Source of the DNA: Cristatella mucedo
Taxonomy: Eukaryota; Bryozoa; Phylactolaemata; Cristatellidae
Direction of reading: 5' to 3'
Assembly (NCBI GenBank): GCA_009760855.2
Contig: WPIO01000009.1
Location: 8,301,501-8,365,500 of the forward strand
Length of the DNA: 64,000 bases
The notes below the pieces were generated by a model. The model saw only the letters and a program-made list of their open reading frames with translations, did no database searches and was not told the origin of the DNA. Shown in pieces: positions 45,227-56,964 of this stretch (positions are counted from its first letter, which is position 1; each line of letters opens with the position of its first letter). The translations under genes were made by a program, and so were the position numbers.

Positions 45227-46375
45227 TTATGTGGTTAGTGGCAGCATGCAGAGTGTCAGCACGCATTAGCACACAAAAGACAAATCACGGGACCGACAAA
45301 ATGCTGTGATAAAGAGATGTGTTTTTAGCTTCTTTTTAAATTACGTCAAGTCAGGGGATGTTGTGACGCAAGTCAAAAGTGAGTTTCCAGCTTTGGGAGC
45401 ATACGAACTAAAGGTACAGACTCCAAAGTATTTTAGATTCATACAAGGTGTAGCGAAGCGATTATACTCAGAAAAGTGTGCGGCATGGTGCTTAGCCTGG
45501 TCGGGGAGAAAATTTGATAGGTAGGCTGGAGCCAAAAACGGAATGGACCTTAAGGTGAGTGACAGAACCTTGAAGTTGATGCGTTGCTTGACTGGGAGCT
45601 AGTGTAGGTCGGCGATAAGTACTGTGATATAGCAACTGTGACGCTTACGACAGACATTAGGTGTGCAATCACCAGCTGTAAGTTCTTGATTGCACAGGCC
45701 GGTAAACCAGCAAGCAGTGAGTTACAGGAGCTGAGACGAGATGTCACAAATGCATGAACCAGTTTACATGTGGTATTCCTGCATAAGCAAGCTCAAATTT
45801 TAGCAATGTTATGTATTGCAAAAGCTGAAAGTAGGCAGACTTGACTGTGAAGCTGATGTTGTCGTCTACTGAAATGTCACTTTGGAACAGTTCACCTAGA
45901 TTTCGTGCATATTTAACAGGAGATATGCTAGCAAATCCGATTTTGAGCATTAGGTTTTCTAATTTCTGAAGCACACTTGGCTTGCCCATAACTAGCAAGT
46001 TGACTTTATCATCATTCTGTTACAAAAAATCTGCTGTCATCTATGTGCGGATTTCATCAATACATGCAGCAAGGGAGTTGAGATTAATTCAACGTGCTGA
46101 AGGGCTGGGAGGGATCGAACAACTGAGTGTCACAGTGCACAGAAGTGAAGGCGTAGGTTGCGCATGGAAATCACATCGGCAAGAGGGAGGGTATAAACCG
46201 TAAAAAGAACCGGGCCAGAGTCCTGAGGTACCCCATACTTCGGTGGTTCCTCGGATGATCATTGCCTCCCATTTAATGACCCGCGGCGAATATTCCAGAG
46301 AGATTATGACCCAGACTTACAAGAGCAGCCTCTAGACACTTGTGATCAGGTTAGAGAATATTTAGCCGTTTATGA
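45227..46375 (-). mobile_element. LINE-A copy lacking its own tail
   Basis: The minus strand reads VMGKPSVLQKLENLMLKIGF (45990-45930), LLAGLPACAIKNLQLVIAHL and the family 3' UTR, then stops at GTGGTTAGTGGCAGCATGC with no hairpin, joined to the plus-strand ATT tail. At its 5' side the match runs to about 46375 with a deletion near 46280. Frames are short and broken. Confidence 0.85.
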
Positions 46376-47230
46376 GGATGACATGAAGCCGCCAGCTGAT
46401 TTTTAAATCCGTGAGGTTGCACAACAACCAGGTAATAAGATTTACTTTTGACATGCTGATCGATGATTTCCAAGGTTGCAACTTGAGCTATTTTATTCTG
46501 TGACCGGCATGCTTGCTGGCAGACTCTTGAATTTTCAAGTGTTTCTTCATGTCCCTAATGGAATAGCGGGTCCACAATCTTTCCGGAGCTGTAGCTATGG
46601 CTTTAGCCGAATCCGAGCTGGTATCATGAACATATAATTATTTCTTTACCTGTGCTTGGACGACTCAGCTATGGTCGTCGGAGTCCTGGTTGAGTGGCTC
46701 CGATGCATTTACTAACACTTCATGTCGCATCGTGAATGTTCGTCACTTTTTTTGTCGTGAATCTAGTCGGCAGCTTCAGGTCATTTATTTGGAATGCCCG
46801 CACCTACCTGTTCAAATCTAAGTAGGAACTCTGAGACTGCGACGCGGAAACAGTTTGTAACAGACTTTCCTGCCGTATGAGCTATCCGTCGATCTCCGCT
46901 GTCACACGAAGTGATTGAATGTCAGACCCCTCTCGGTCAGCAGAGAAATGGCGATGCATGTTGACCCGGTCTGGCCTTGGGTCTATGCGGCACTTAAACG
47001 TCTAGTGATCTCTCTTTGGTGGTTAAATGTGGATAGTTGTCTAGAAACATGTCTGTTAGTAAAGTAACCGGTCGGAGGACATGACAATTAGTCGAGTATG
47101 CGATCAAACTGAAGTTCTTAGCCAAAGCACATTTTTATGAGTAAACAGTGCCCTCAGCGACTCAGTCGGGCCGATTGGCTTTGTAACTTAAGAGGATCGA
47201 CGTCTCTTTTTTCGTCTACTGAGTAATCTG
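46376..47230. other. unassigned spacer
   Basis: No gene or recognised repeat is seen. Confidence 0.4.
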
Positions 47231-47275
47231 AATTCATCTTTATTTCTTCTCTCTGTCTTTTTGTGTCGCACAGGG

Positions 47276-47849
47276 CAGTAATTCTTTGCCTCGTGTCAAG
47301 TGTCAATACTGCAACGTGCGGTACCAATGGCAGCAGCTGCTGCAGTTCCGATTCCTCTCCTTCCTCAGCAAAGCAATTGATCTGTTGTCTGGTTCTCCGC
47401 TTTCTTTCTCTGCGCTGACACAACGCAAGCTCGTATTTAGGTCAGCTGATGCTTCGGCCCGAGAAGATCGGATGATCGCGGCAAGTGCTTCCGGCGATCT
47501 ACATCCGGTAGCATTTGCAGATGGCACACAGCGGAGGGGGGGGCAGAGCGGCAGGCTCAGACAAGTCAATGACTCTTATGCTCAACAGCTAGTGGCACAT
47601 GGTTACAGGGCGACGCACGAATTGCGATTGAGACATCTATTTCCGTTCGGTCGTAATAACAACAACTCGGATCGGCTTTGCTCTGCTGATGCCATCGAAC
47701 GTCGTGCAGCGTTGTTTTCTGCAATCACGGACATCAAATATTTATCAAAGCTCGATTCGATCAAAGTCAGACATTTTTCACACGTGTGCCTCGATCTAAA
47801 AAGTTCAACAAGTTGGGATACAAGTCGCATACGATGCAGAGATCGGTAG
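47276..47849 (+). CDS. possible exon after a strong acceptor, unrecognised
   Basis: A long pyrimidine tract ending in GTCTTTTTGTGTCGCACAG (to 47275) precedes an open frame that reads SLPRVKCQYCNVRYQWQQLL and later QQLVAHGYRATHELRLRHLF. The frame ends at 47849. The antisense strand is also open for long stretches, so strand and even coding status are uncertain. I recognise no domain. Confidence 0.25.
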
Positions 47850-48055
47850 AAATTATATTTATGGATATTTTGCTTCCGGTTTACATCCAGGTTAGACATG
47901 GTTTGCACGCTCAGTTTTTCTTTAATGTGGAATTTGTCAAAACTTCCGATCCCCTTTCTAACATTTTTTGTCTTTTGAAAGATAATCTAAATAAATAAAT
48001 ATTCAATTGCCGGACCAATTTTTTTTATAAGTATTTTAAATAAATAAAATAAATA

Positions 48056-48226
48056 AATCCTAGCTGATTAAACAGCCTCTTTTCGTATAGCGACAGAAGA
48101 GCCTCTACGGCTATCACCACCGCTTGCAGTGGCGATACAGAATCGCCCACCGCAGGAATCGAACCCACGACCTCGGGACCGAGGTCGTGAAAGCAACCGC
48201 CTTACCTAGTGTGCCATCACGGCTTT
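48056..48226 (-). repeat. SINE-A copy, full length
   Basis: In plus orientation it reads AATCCTAGCTGATTAAACAG, ATAGCGACAGAAGAGCC, GGCTATCACCACCGCTTGC, the reverse B box AGGAATCGAACCCACGAC and the reverse A box CCGCCTTACCTAGTGTGCCA. It is very close to the 28206 copy and so probably among the younger ones. Confidence 0.92.
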
Positions 48227-48888
48227 CTTGACATTTCCCTACAGGAGAACACAGTTCTCTTGAAATCTTTGATTTGCCATCGATCTCACGCCCCGGACCG
48301 CTAGTTTTTCTTGGGTACAAACGTATTTCAGCCGCTTATCTTTCATTAGCAGTTTCTTTAGAATGATGTGACAAAACTACGACAGTCGGCGAGTTTACTT
48401 TTAAGTTAGTTGATTAAAGTTAGTTAAAGTTAAGTGAAGCTAGCTGAGCATTTAAGTTAGAAAATATCAATAGTGTTCCCTTGTTCCTCAGGCCACTTGT
48501 AGTTAGATGAAGCAAAAATTTAAACTTTCTGTATCAAGGACAGTATGCCTGCAAGAATTGTATTTTGAATGAACCCTCATGAGCCTACCCACCGGAAGCC
48601 CAGTAGGTTTCATTTCTTGTTGTAAGATGAGATTTCGGAAATATAAGCAGACTCCAGGATTCTAGACGTTGAGGTATCGACCTTTCGATCAACGTCTTTT
48701 CAGCCAACGACGCTTTCATTGCTGGTAGCCAATGGCTGTGCCCTTCGCTGTCAGCATGAAAGCGCACTAGAGGACCAGCGTGTATAGGTATTTATATTAT
48801 ACATCCATATACATTATAATTTTTTATTTTATTTCATTTTCTTTAATTGTCTAAATTGTTTAATTTTTTTAATGTTTATTTAATTGTT
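48227..48888. other. unassigned AT-rich spacer
   Basis: No gene is seen. It ends in a T-rich run (48818-48900). Confidence 0.4.
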
Positions 48889-49030
48889 TAATAATTTTTT
48901 GCATAGCGCCCTAAGATAACAATCTTTATCTAGGCCCTTGCATATGCCGAATGTCTCGAGCCCACGACCTCGGTCATCAAATGCATTCACCTCGACCTCG
49001 GTCATCAAAGGCATGCGCCTTAGCCGAGAC
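48889..49030 (-). repeat. SINE-B copy with duplicated core
   Basis: In plus orientation it reads TGCATAGCGCCCTAAGATAAC, CTCGAGCCCACGACCTCGGTC, then a repeated 'ACCTCGGTCATCAAA.GCAT' and GCGCCTTAGCC. The duplication is internal. Confidence 0.7.
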
Positions 49031-50970
49031 CAAACCAGACTTGTACTTTTATAGTCCCAAATATCACTCTACCAGGCCTACTAACTTCATAATGTTGGAA
49101 TTGTTGCATAATGACTTACATGATTGCTCCAAATACCATTTACCAAATACCACTTCTTTCTTGATGATTTTCTTGACGCCATGATGCTTGAAATATCCTG
49201 TCCAAAATACTTGATGGAACTGATTTTGCGGCGGTCATCCAAGTTCTCTCCGAGAGCAAAATAATTAGCTTCATATGACTGATCTCTGCGATGCTTTCAG
49301 CTAAGAAACTTTAGACTGGCCACAGGGAGTCAGGTAATTTGCTTCAGCCCGTTCACTGCCGTAATAATTGATCTGGCTGTGAATCAGATCCGAAAAAATT
49401 GTGTAGTAATTGAAGGTAAAATGTAAGTTCAATTCAAATTTCGATAACCTTGCGGTTAACATTTGCTCTTTAGAAAGCTACCGCTGTAATAAGCTCTTCC
49501 TTATTAGTACCGCTCGAGGTGCGCGAAGGATAGACACTACTTATATATGGGGAAAGCTAAAGAGTGCTAGCGCTCGTTCGTACGCGATCGATCATGGTTG
49601 GTCATTGTGGCGGCACGCACGAGGTCGACCGGGAGTCGAAACGTCGGCGGCTCGGAGTATCCTGAAGCCAAAGCTTCCGGGGCAATCCATAGCAATCGTT
49701 TCAATCGCTAAGTGATAGCTTTTCGTAATGACGAGCAGCTTCCTGCCGATGGATAAGTGACATCTGACAGTCGAGGGCATCTGACAGCAGAGCAATGGGA
49801 AAATGCTCCGAGATTAGAGCGACCGCAGTTACGTGCTCCGTCTTTTTTAACGTCACGATGAACGCGCTCGATCCGAGGGGATCGAGCGCGTTCATCGTGA
49901 CGCTAAAAGAGCTCCGCGGGCGATCCTACCCGAACGGCGCTTCCGACGCTAGGCACACGAGCGCACTGGAAACGCGATACCTCAATGGGCAACCGACGAA
50001 CGGGCACCGGTAAGCTGATATTTCGGCCTACTGCTCTGGGTTACTTGATTCCGACCTTGCCACATTCTCACGGTCAGAGATAGGAGCGTTTAATTAAAAA
50101 AAAAGGAGCGCCGGCGGATGGTTGCAGGTCGCGGCAGCTAACGCGTGCGTGAAACGAAACTTAACGCCGGAGTCTGAACGACTGAACTTGCGATCGCCGC
50201 CGCTCCCTTTTCGAACCGCTGCTCTCTGTGAGCACCACTGGATTCCCGTTGAGCAGCATAGGTACGAACCTACGGCCGAAGCTGTATCAGAGGTCTCGAG
50301 GTCTTGGCAAAATTCGCACCGCCTTTTAGTTCCGGGAGCATGCATGACAGCGAGCGAGGTTTTAGCGGCTATCGGAACGGACGAAACGGTGCAGGATGCG
50401 CGCATCTTAATGAAGAGCTGGCAGCTTTTGAGTCTCGTCGGTGGCATCGCTGAAGCGAGCGAACGCTCGACACGATGAAATATCCTTAACCATACCTGTC
50501 ACGATTGCCATTCAGATTTCCATTGAGGTTACCCGTTTAGAAGGCTCGTTCTAAGTTGAGATCTGCACCGGGAGAGACGGGGACAGTACGAAAAGGCTGC
50601 GAACGCTGTTGCAACCACACGTTGCAAAACGAGCGCAAGAGAAGCATTTTTGCACCTTTGATCGGAGGACGTATATATCTCTCGTTGTATGCACGGAAGC
50701 TTGATCAACTCTGCTTCATAGCCGCATGTGCAAAGGAAAAAAGCTGGACACGTGGTTTAAATGCACATCCTGTTTTGGTTCGTCTTTATGCTGCAATGCT
50801 TCGTCGGAAACAGCAGCTTTACTATGCCCTCGGATTCGGTAGTCGCAATGAATTATAATTTATATTGAAACAGATTTACTGTGTGATCTTATTCCTACAT
50901 GAGGTTAATTGTTCTGATCTTTGGTCTGGTGACGACAGCATGATTTTAGAGAACCCTTTGATTGCCCCTT
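49031..50970. other. unassigned region with ORFs and a perfect hairpin
   Basis: Plus-strand frames at 49795-50008 (ending CACCG|GTAAGC, donor-like), 50122-50478 (MTASEVLAAIGTDETVQDAR) and 50556-50858 (LYAAMLRRKQQLYYALGFGS) look partly protein-like. Their phases do not join by the splice sites I could see. No family is recognised. A perfect 24-bp hairpin lies at 49851-49902. Confidence 0.25.
49851..49902. repeat. perfect 24-bp inverted repeat, 4-nt loop
   Basis: CGTCACGATGAACGCGCTCG at 49851-49870 plus ATCC is followed by loop GAGG (49875-49878) and the exact reverse complement (49879-49902). Flanks CTTTTTTA and CTAAAAG extend it imperfectly. Confidence 0.97.
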
Positions 50971-50973
50971 GAC

Positions 50974-51030
<57 letters not shown>

Positions 51031-51136
51031 TTCTGACTCTTTCTCTCTCTCTCTTTCTCTGACTCTCTCTCTCTCTTTCTCTGACTCTCTCTTTCTTTCT
51101 GACTCTCTTCGTCTCCGTCTCTCTATCTCTCTATCT
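50971..51136. repeat. CT-rich microsatellite
   Basis: CT repeat interrupted by CTGACTCTCTCTTTC-type units, ending in CTATCTCTCTATC next to a LINE-B tail. Confidence 0.95.
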
Positions 51137-51560
51137 AATGTAATGTAATGTATCTCCTTCAGTAACTCCACAAAGTCATAAAGACCATGTGGATGTTACG
51201 CAGGAGATTTTTGTATAGCGCACTCACAGCCTAAGCGGCTTTCGGTACGCATTCGGTAACCAACAGACTTCGTCTCACGCAACAAAGAGAAAGTGCAAAG
51301 CATAGCAGAGTTAGGAGAGCAGTTGAGGTAGTGAGTAGCATAGAAGTAGCAGTTCAGGACCGCTGAAAAAGATGTGCCATAGTCGGCAGTTGGAGAGTAG
51401 ATGTCGTTGCGTAAGAATTGTGGAAGCGAGTTCCACAGTCTAGGACCTGCAGAGCTAAAGCTTCTGTCGCCAACTGTCTTTAAGCGGAGGAATGGGACAG
51501 CTAATTTATTGTCCACACAGGACCTGAGGGCGCGAACAGGCTGAAACTGATGCAGCAACT
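51137..51560 (-). mobile_element. LINE-B copy, C-terminus and tail
   Basis: A 120-residue minus frame (51558-51196) begins near 'VRALRSCVDNKLAVPFLRL', then KTVGDRSFSSAGPRLWNSLP, with no internal stop. The 3' UTR ends in TAATGTAATGTAATG in plus orientation, an ATTAC-type tail repeat that marks the family terminus. It is bounded on both sides by CT arrays. Confidence 0.85.
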
Positions 51561-51564
51561 AACT

Positions 51565-51589
51565 GTATCCGTCTCTGTATCCGTCTCTG

Positions 51590-51664
<75 letters not shown>

Positions 51665-51698
51665 CTCTCTCTGACTCTCTTTGTCTCTCTCCCTCTCT
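51565..51698. repeat. CT-rich microsatellite with TATCCGTCTCTG units
   Basis: It starts with GTATCCGTCTCTGTATCCGTCTCTG and then pure CT for about 70 bp. It abuts the truncated 5' end of LINE-B. Confidence 0.95.
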
Positions 51699-52239
51699 GA
51701 ATGCTGCACATTAAGATCTGTCTAAGAGTGGCGAGCGTTAAGGAATTTGGGGCACACGTGCGATAACGTTTGAGGCAATCTAATATGTTGATGTATTCCG
51801 TAGGCAAAGAAAGACGACGAAGTAAACCTTGCACAACTATTGCTTCAGTGGATGCCGCCCCGCCTCCTCATCTGCGTGACCTGTTCTCCAATAGTGCGTG
51901 AAAATTTTGCTGATTCAATTCCATTGTTTTCTACGATTCAGAATGCTAATACCTATAAATAATATATAACACACTTTCATTGTACCTTAAGATAACTTTA
52001 ATCTGCGTCTAGACACTTCACGTGAACTGAAAAGAAGCGTGTAAACTTATTAGTGGTATTAATATGCACGGTTACAGCACATACGCATTAGAGCCTCGAG
52101 GACGCTTCACGTGGATAAAGCGAATGCTCTGAGGAACGGATGGATGTTTAGATTAGATTTGAATGCTCGTCAGGAGATTTTGCGTGATGTCAGTCGTTAG
52201 CAAGCTCCAAACTTGGTTGGTGCTGCTGCTCTCCAAAGA
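51699..52239. other. unassigned spacer
   Basis: No gene seen. AACTTTAATCTGCGTCTAGACACTTCACGTGAAC near 51990 may be a decayed SINE-B or LINE-A tail. Confidence 0.35.
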
Positions 52240-52740
52240 ATTTAAGGCTGGCTGTAGATAGGAAACACTAAACCAGCTGAGCTGAGACGGAGAGCTGGAT
52301 AACATGGCGACTGGGCCGAGGAGCGGCCGTTGGTTGGATCTGCTGGAGAATTAAATGAACGAAAATACGAGTGGTGTGACCTTACAATAATCACAAGCCT
52401 TTTCAATAGCGCTAAAGTCGATGCTCTACATGATCGGAACCCATCGCAGGTCCGAGCGAAGTGGTGCGATGTGCTAGTCAAAAACATATGGCCGACAAGC
52501 CTGGCAGTCGAATTTTACACCAACTGAAAGCTCCTTATTGCACAAGCAGGAACACCTTGCAAGTAGCGAGCTACATAAGTCTCGCGGGATATCACAAATG
52601 CATGGGCAAACTTGGCTTTGGAATATTGAAAGTATTGATTGTACAAAAAAGTTCACTTAAAACAGAGCCCTAGGATACCCCATACTTCCAAAGCTCGTCG
52701 GATGATTGTTGGCCGCTTATCTGAATTTGGACAATGGATG
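52240..52740 (-). mobile_element. LINE-A fragment, strongly diverged
   Basis: In plus orientation one sees CGAAGTGGTGCGATGTG, ACAAGCCTGGCAGTCGAATTTTACACCAAC, ATCACAAATGCATGGGC and AGAGCCCTAGGATACCCCATACTTCC in family order, with deletions between. Confidence 0.75.
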
Positions 52741-53804
52741 GGGAGGTCTTTGTAGCGGCACGCATCGCCTTTAGAATGCTTCAAATATTAATGTCGAGCA
52801 TATCCGCTATGCTGGCGTGATACCGGACGCCTCGGTTTCCAGAAATTTCTTAATGACAATGCAATTCAAGGTTACGGAATTGCTTTCACTAGCTTAATGC
52901 TATTATACATAGGCTGCCTATTCCCTTGGTGTTGCTCTTACCTTTAGTTTAGGAGGTTTTAGGATTAAACCTCAAAGACTTTACGAAAACTGTAGGTTTC
53001 AGCAACATACTCTATAAGCATTACTTCGAACGATCTACTTATAGCGTAGAGGTAGACTTCCGCTTGGCGCTCATAAGGTTGATGAGCGTGCACGTGGTGC
53101 AGCCTTCGAAGATGCAAACAAAGCCTCACTGACCTCTCCTCAAGATGTAATGAACGAAAATGAAGTCACGAGGCTCTTCTCTCCGAGCGTGCAGCGCACG
53201 TGTTGGAGCTGCAGACGGACGACTCGTACGTTCACTGCGGCACGACGAACAAGAGCTCCGGCGGGAAAGGATCACATGACCGCTTGGCCATTCACTCACG
53301 CATTCACCCAATCAGCGGGGAGTACCCAGCTGCAGAAGAGTAATGGCTCCTGCCCTGGTCTGGCTAGGGCGGGGGGGGCGACATAGTGGCGATGCCACGC
53401 CCACAATAGTAAGCCCAATGATATTACCCGAAGTGGGTGAGTCTTAAAGACGATCTCGTTAATTTGAGCCTTGGTCTGTGTCGGGGCTCCTGAACGTTCG
53501 AGCTTGAGACCTTCGGTCTAACGTCGAGCCTCGCTGCCGGTTCTCATAAATCTTGTTGCAGCATGCGATCCAATTGACCACAATTTCATTCTAGCACGCT
53601 CCTCGACACACTTGGATTTCACTGGTACATTGCTAAACTGAGCTAGGTCCAACCTCAGTGAGACATGTCAGAGTGAAGATGTAAGTAACCGTCAATCACC
53701 CGAGGAGCCTTTAAAGTACGGGGGTACCTTCTGGTTCTGTCATAGGGCTCCTTTTTTCACTGCCTATACTCTCCTTCTGGCCAATGTCGTCGCCAAAAAC
53801 AATT
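52741..53804. other. unassigned region
   Basis: No gene is recognised. A GC-rich patch at 53090-53400 includes an 8-bp G run (GGGGGGGG) near 53370. Confidence 0.35.
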
Positions 53805-53905
53805 ATGACATTCATTCATGCTTCCTTTGCAGGGTATTTAAAATGCCGAGAAAGAGGTTTAGTTCTCACGGAGTGCAGCAACGATGTCTATTAATTATCA
53901 TTATC
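53805..53905 (+). mobile_element. LINE-A terminal tail, diverged
   Basis: It reads TCATTCATGCTTCCTTTGCAGGGTATTTAAAATGCCGAGAAAGAGGTTTAGTTCTCACGGAG, then ATTATCATTATCATT. Confidence 0.7.
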
Positions 53906-54365
53906 ATTTCGTTCATCATTATAATCATTTCTACGCCGACCAGATTTGTCTACCCTTCGCCCTTTCTGTCCATAGCTCCATATCCGACTCGAGACTGGTG
54001 CGGCAGTTTAGCTAGTACGAACGACCCAATCTAGGGCGGACCTGGTCGGTCAGTGTCAGTGCAGCTTTGCTCTCTGTCCGTTGATCAACCGAAGCCTTGC
54101 AGTTCCTTCATCAAAGGATACATACAGTTGGTGTTCTTAGACTTACTACCAATCTTACAGCCATATTCAAGACCAAATTTAGAGGTTAGCTGGCTTTTTC
54201 GGTAGCCCGGTCATTACCGAATTTGTGCAGTCTAGAAAGAACTTGAGAGCTAGTAAAATCTTTCATTAGCTAGCCACCACATTATGTAAACACATATATG
54301 CAAAGGTTGGCTCATCGGGCTGAGGTTTGGTGTCAGCGAAGAGCAACCGGTAGAAACGCAGGATA
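53906..54365. other. unassigned spacer
   Basis: No gene or recognised repeat. Confidence 0.4.
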
Positions 54366-54835
54366 CGATCATAATACATTTGATAAAGCGTCCGCAGAGA
54401 ACTCAAAGCTCTTTCTAGGCGCTTTACAACTGCTGCAAAGGAAGCACGATCGAATGGTTAGCGGTAGCATGCTCAATAAACAACCAGAATAACATTGTTA
54501 GGGGTGACATACACAGGGTGAACATGCAATTATGGTTAGTGGCACTATGCAACAAGTGCCCACGAAAAAGCACATAAAGGACGAATCACAGGGACCCACT
54601 TAATGCTGTGGTGAATAAATGTTTTTAGTTTCTTTTTTAAACGTTGACAGGTCAGGAAATGTCGTGGCGCCGGTCAGGAGTGAGTTCCAGGCTTTGGGAG
54701 CATATTAACTAAAGGCAAGGTCTCCAAAGGGTTTGAGGTTTGTGTGAGGTAATGTTAGATTCCAAAAAGCGGGTGGAGCGATGCTTAACCTGGATGATGG
54801 GAATGTCAGTATTGGCCGGATCGATCAGCCTGGAA
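54366..54835 (-). mobile_element. LINE-A 3' UTR and protein end
   Basis: In plus orientation the hairpin comes first (TTTGATAAAGCGTCCGCAGAGAACTC, CTTTCTAGGCGCTTTAC), then the UTR (GTTAGGGGTGACATACACAGGG), then the protein end (AGTGAGTTCCAGGCTTTGGGAGC). Confidence 0.85.
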
Positions 54836-54839
54836 ATAT

Positions 54840-55810
54840 CTATGAGCTGCCTTCGACACTATTGATCACGATATTCTACTTCAACGATTGAAAACAACGA
54901 TCGTTTAAGGCAAACCCCTTAACCCTGGGTCAAACGAGAGATTTTATCCCGGTTGCAATTTACGACTTATTGATTAAACGACAAGGGCTTTATTATACCA
55001 CTAACATGGAAGCTGGAATGGCGAGATGCTCTGATTCCATTCTTGGCCTATACTTGGCTTCGCTACGAAGATCCTATATCAATCCTTCCTTGGTCTTTAC
55101 TTCTGGAGAAACTTGGCCAAGCTAAAAGCTAAGGTTTTATTTTTCACTCGGTGAAGGGATTCCTCCGAAGGGATTCCTTCAAATCGGCCATGGAACAACA
55201 AATAATTAAAAAGTCTGCGTTGGATTCCGAGGATATTGCGTAATATCTTCCAGTCAGCCTTCTTCATATTTGGCCAAGGATTCTAGAAAAACTGTCGTTA
55301 AACAGCTTGTGAAACACACTTATAAGAATGATTTTATCAGGAAATGTATTGTCAGAATTCAATCGATGTCATTCCACTGAAACTTCTAACCTTCTGGATA
55401 CATGGCATTTGAAGTTAGTATGGTGCGGTTACGCCATATAGCCAGGATCCCGCTCCATCTATTGGTAGCGTTCAACACTATTGATTGTAAGATGGTGTTT
55501 GCACGACTGACATCAAAGGTCGGTTTGGATGATGAGGCGACGGAGTGACTCGAATCGCACCTGCCGATCGTGTCCAGTCCGAGTGCTTGATCCGTTTCCG
55601 TTCTCCAATTATTATAAAGCCTCTTGAGAGGTCAATTCAGATCCACAGCATCATCGATGACTTCTATACCGACTATGCCCAGCTGCAGTTGGCATTCATG
55701 TCCTCAGAATTAGCCGCTTCGATTGCTAAACTGAATGCTTGCCTTGCAAGCTTTCGGTCCTTCACTAAATGATGACAAAACTTAACTTTTTGTAGGAAAT
55801 CCTCAGCCTA
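54840..55810 (+). mobile_element. another LINE family, RT remnants
   Basis: AAFDTIDHDILLQRL near 54860-54905 is RT motif A. A second AFNTIDCKMVFARLTSKVGL appears near 55465-55520, and 'IHSIIDDFYTDYAQLQLAFM' near 55640-55700 matches the xxYADDxQLYLxF box. The doubled motif A points to two fragments. Sequence differs from LINE-A and LINE-B. All are heavily decayed. Confidence 0.6.
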
Positions 55811-56164
55811 CGGCTGGGAATGTGATTGTTGTCTCTTAATTGAAGGCAAGTAGCGCGACCATCACAGGTAAATCACACCGACTCAAACGTGTAAAAGCTT
55901 AATTCAGGAAACCGGCCCTGCTGGTAGACATGGCGTTTGATCCCTGCTCGGGGTTAATAATGATACTAATAAAATTGTTATAGAGCCCTAAGAAATAATG
56001 TCTATATAGGCACTTAAGATATTCTGTACAGGAAGCCACGGACAATACGGCATGCGAGAGCGCCTTGTTGCGGGCAGTGGAACAGTGACACGCGTGAGCT
56101 TTTGCATGGTTGCCCGAACACAGCCTGCAGCCGGAGCAGTGTGTAAACTTTGCCAACAAACTCT
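55811..56164. other. unassigned, possible decayed SINE-B
   Basis: TGTTATAGAGCCCTAAGAAATAATGTCTATATAGGCACTTAAGATATTCTG at 55975-56025 resembles a reverse SINE-B tail. No gene is seen. Confidence 0.35.
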
Positions 56165-56402
56165 TACCAAACTTTTTCAGCGGTCCTGAACTGCTGCTTC
56201 TATGCTACTCACTACCTCAACTGCTCTCCTAACTCTGCTATGCTTGCCACTTTCTCTTTGTTGCGTGAGACGAAGTCTGTTGGGTGCCGAATGCGTACCG
56301 AAAGCCACTTAGGCTGTGAGTGCGCTATACAAAACTCTCCTACGTAACACCCACATGGTCTTTATGACTTTGTGGAGTTACTGACGGAGATACATTACAT
56401 TA
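56165..56402 (+). mobile_element. LINE-B 3' end with ATTAC tail
   Basis: It reads FSAVLNCCFYATHYLNCSPN and TFSLLRETKSVGCRMRT, then GCGCTATACAAAACTCTCC, CACATGGTCTTTATGAC and TGTGGAGTTACTGACGGAG, ending in ATACATTACATTACA. Confidence 0.85.
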
Positions 56403-56964
56403 CAAACGGGTCCCACTGAGTGCCCTTAAATATGATCCTATTAGTGGTCAAGAAAATTGGGCCTTCGGCCGGAAGCAGAGGTGGGCCACTCATGGACAGT
56501 CCTGACCTTCCTACATGCCAGATAGGAAGGTAGGTCAGAACTTTCTTCCTACCTCCGGTTCTTTCTCCTTTGAAGATACACATCATGTAAGGACATCACT
56601 AGGATGGCCACGGCTTCAGACCATCTCTCAATGTAGCAGATTGAGTAGATATGCTTGATGCTCGATGGCGAATATCTAAATTCACAGCAAATGATACCGG
56701 TTTCCCTGCATAAATTTCTTTACTGGTAATGAACAGGCTTGACATGTCATGCATTTATGACGACTTGTTAACGTCATCGATTTCCACATGCTTGCTGCAA
56801 TTACAGGCCTTAGGTAGCCAGGCTGCTTGTGTGGTTAGCGCTCATATTTTCCGATCAAAAATGCATATAAGAAGTCTATCCTAGCTTGCCTGCGGTCGAC
56901 GGGAACCACCAAGCTCGACGTTCAGTTTCGAGATTTCCAGTCTTTTGAAAATCAAAATTTCACG
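56403..56964. other. unassigned spacer
   Basis: No gene is seen. CCTTCCTACATGCCAGATAGGAAGG near 56510 is a short inverted repeat. Confidence 0.4.

Noticed and set aside
46247-46430. Plus-strand frame reading NDPRRIFQRDYDPDLQEQ, which looks like an exon
   Set aside because: The DNA aligns with the 5' side of the minus-strand LINE-A copy (compare CTCTAGACACTTGTGATC with the family's CTCTAGAAGAACTTGTGATC), so it is antisense transposon.
50094-50447. Minus ORF with CEFCQ and LCCSTGIQWC as the missing first FCS finger of SOBP
   Set aside because: Spacing does not fit CxxC...FCSxxC, no splice sites support it, and the antisense strand is equally open.
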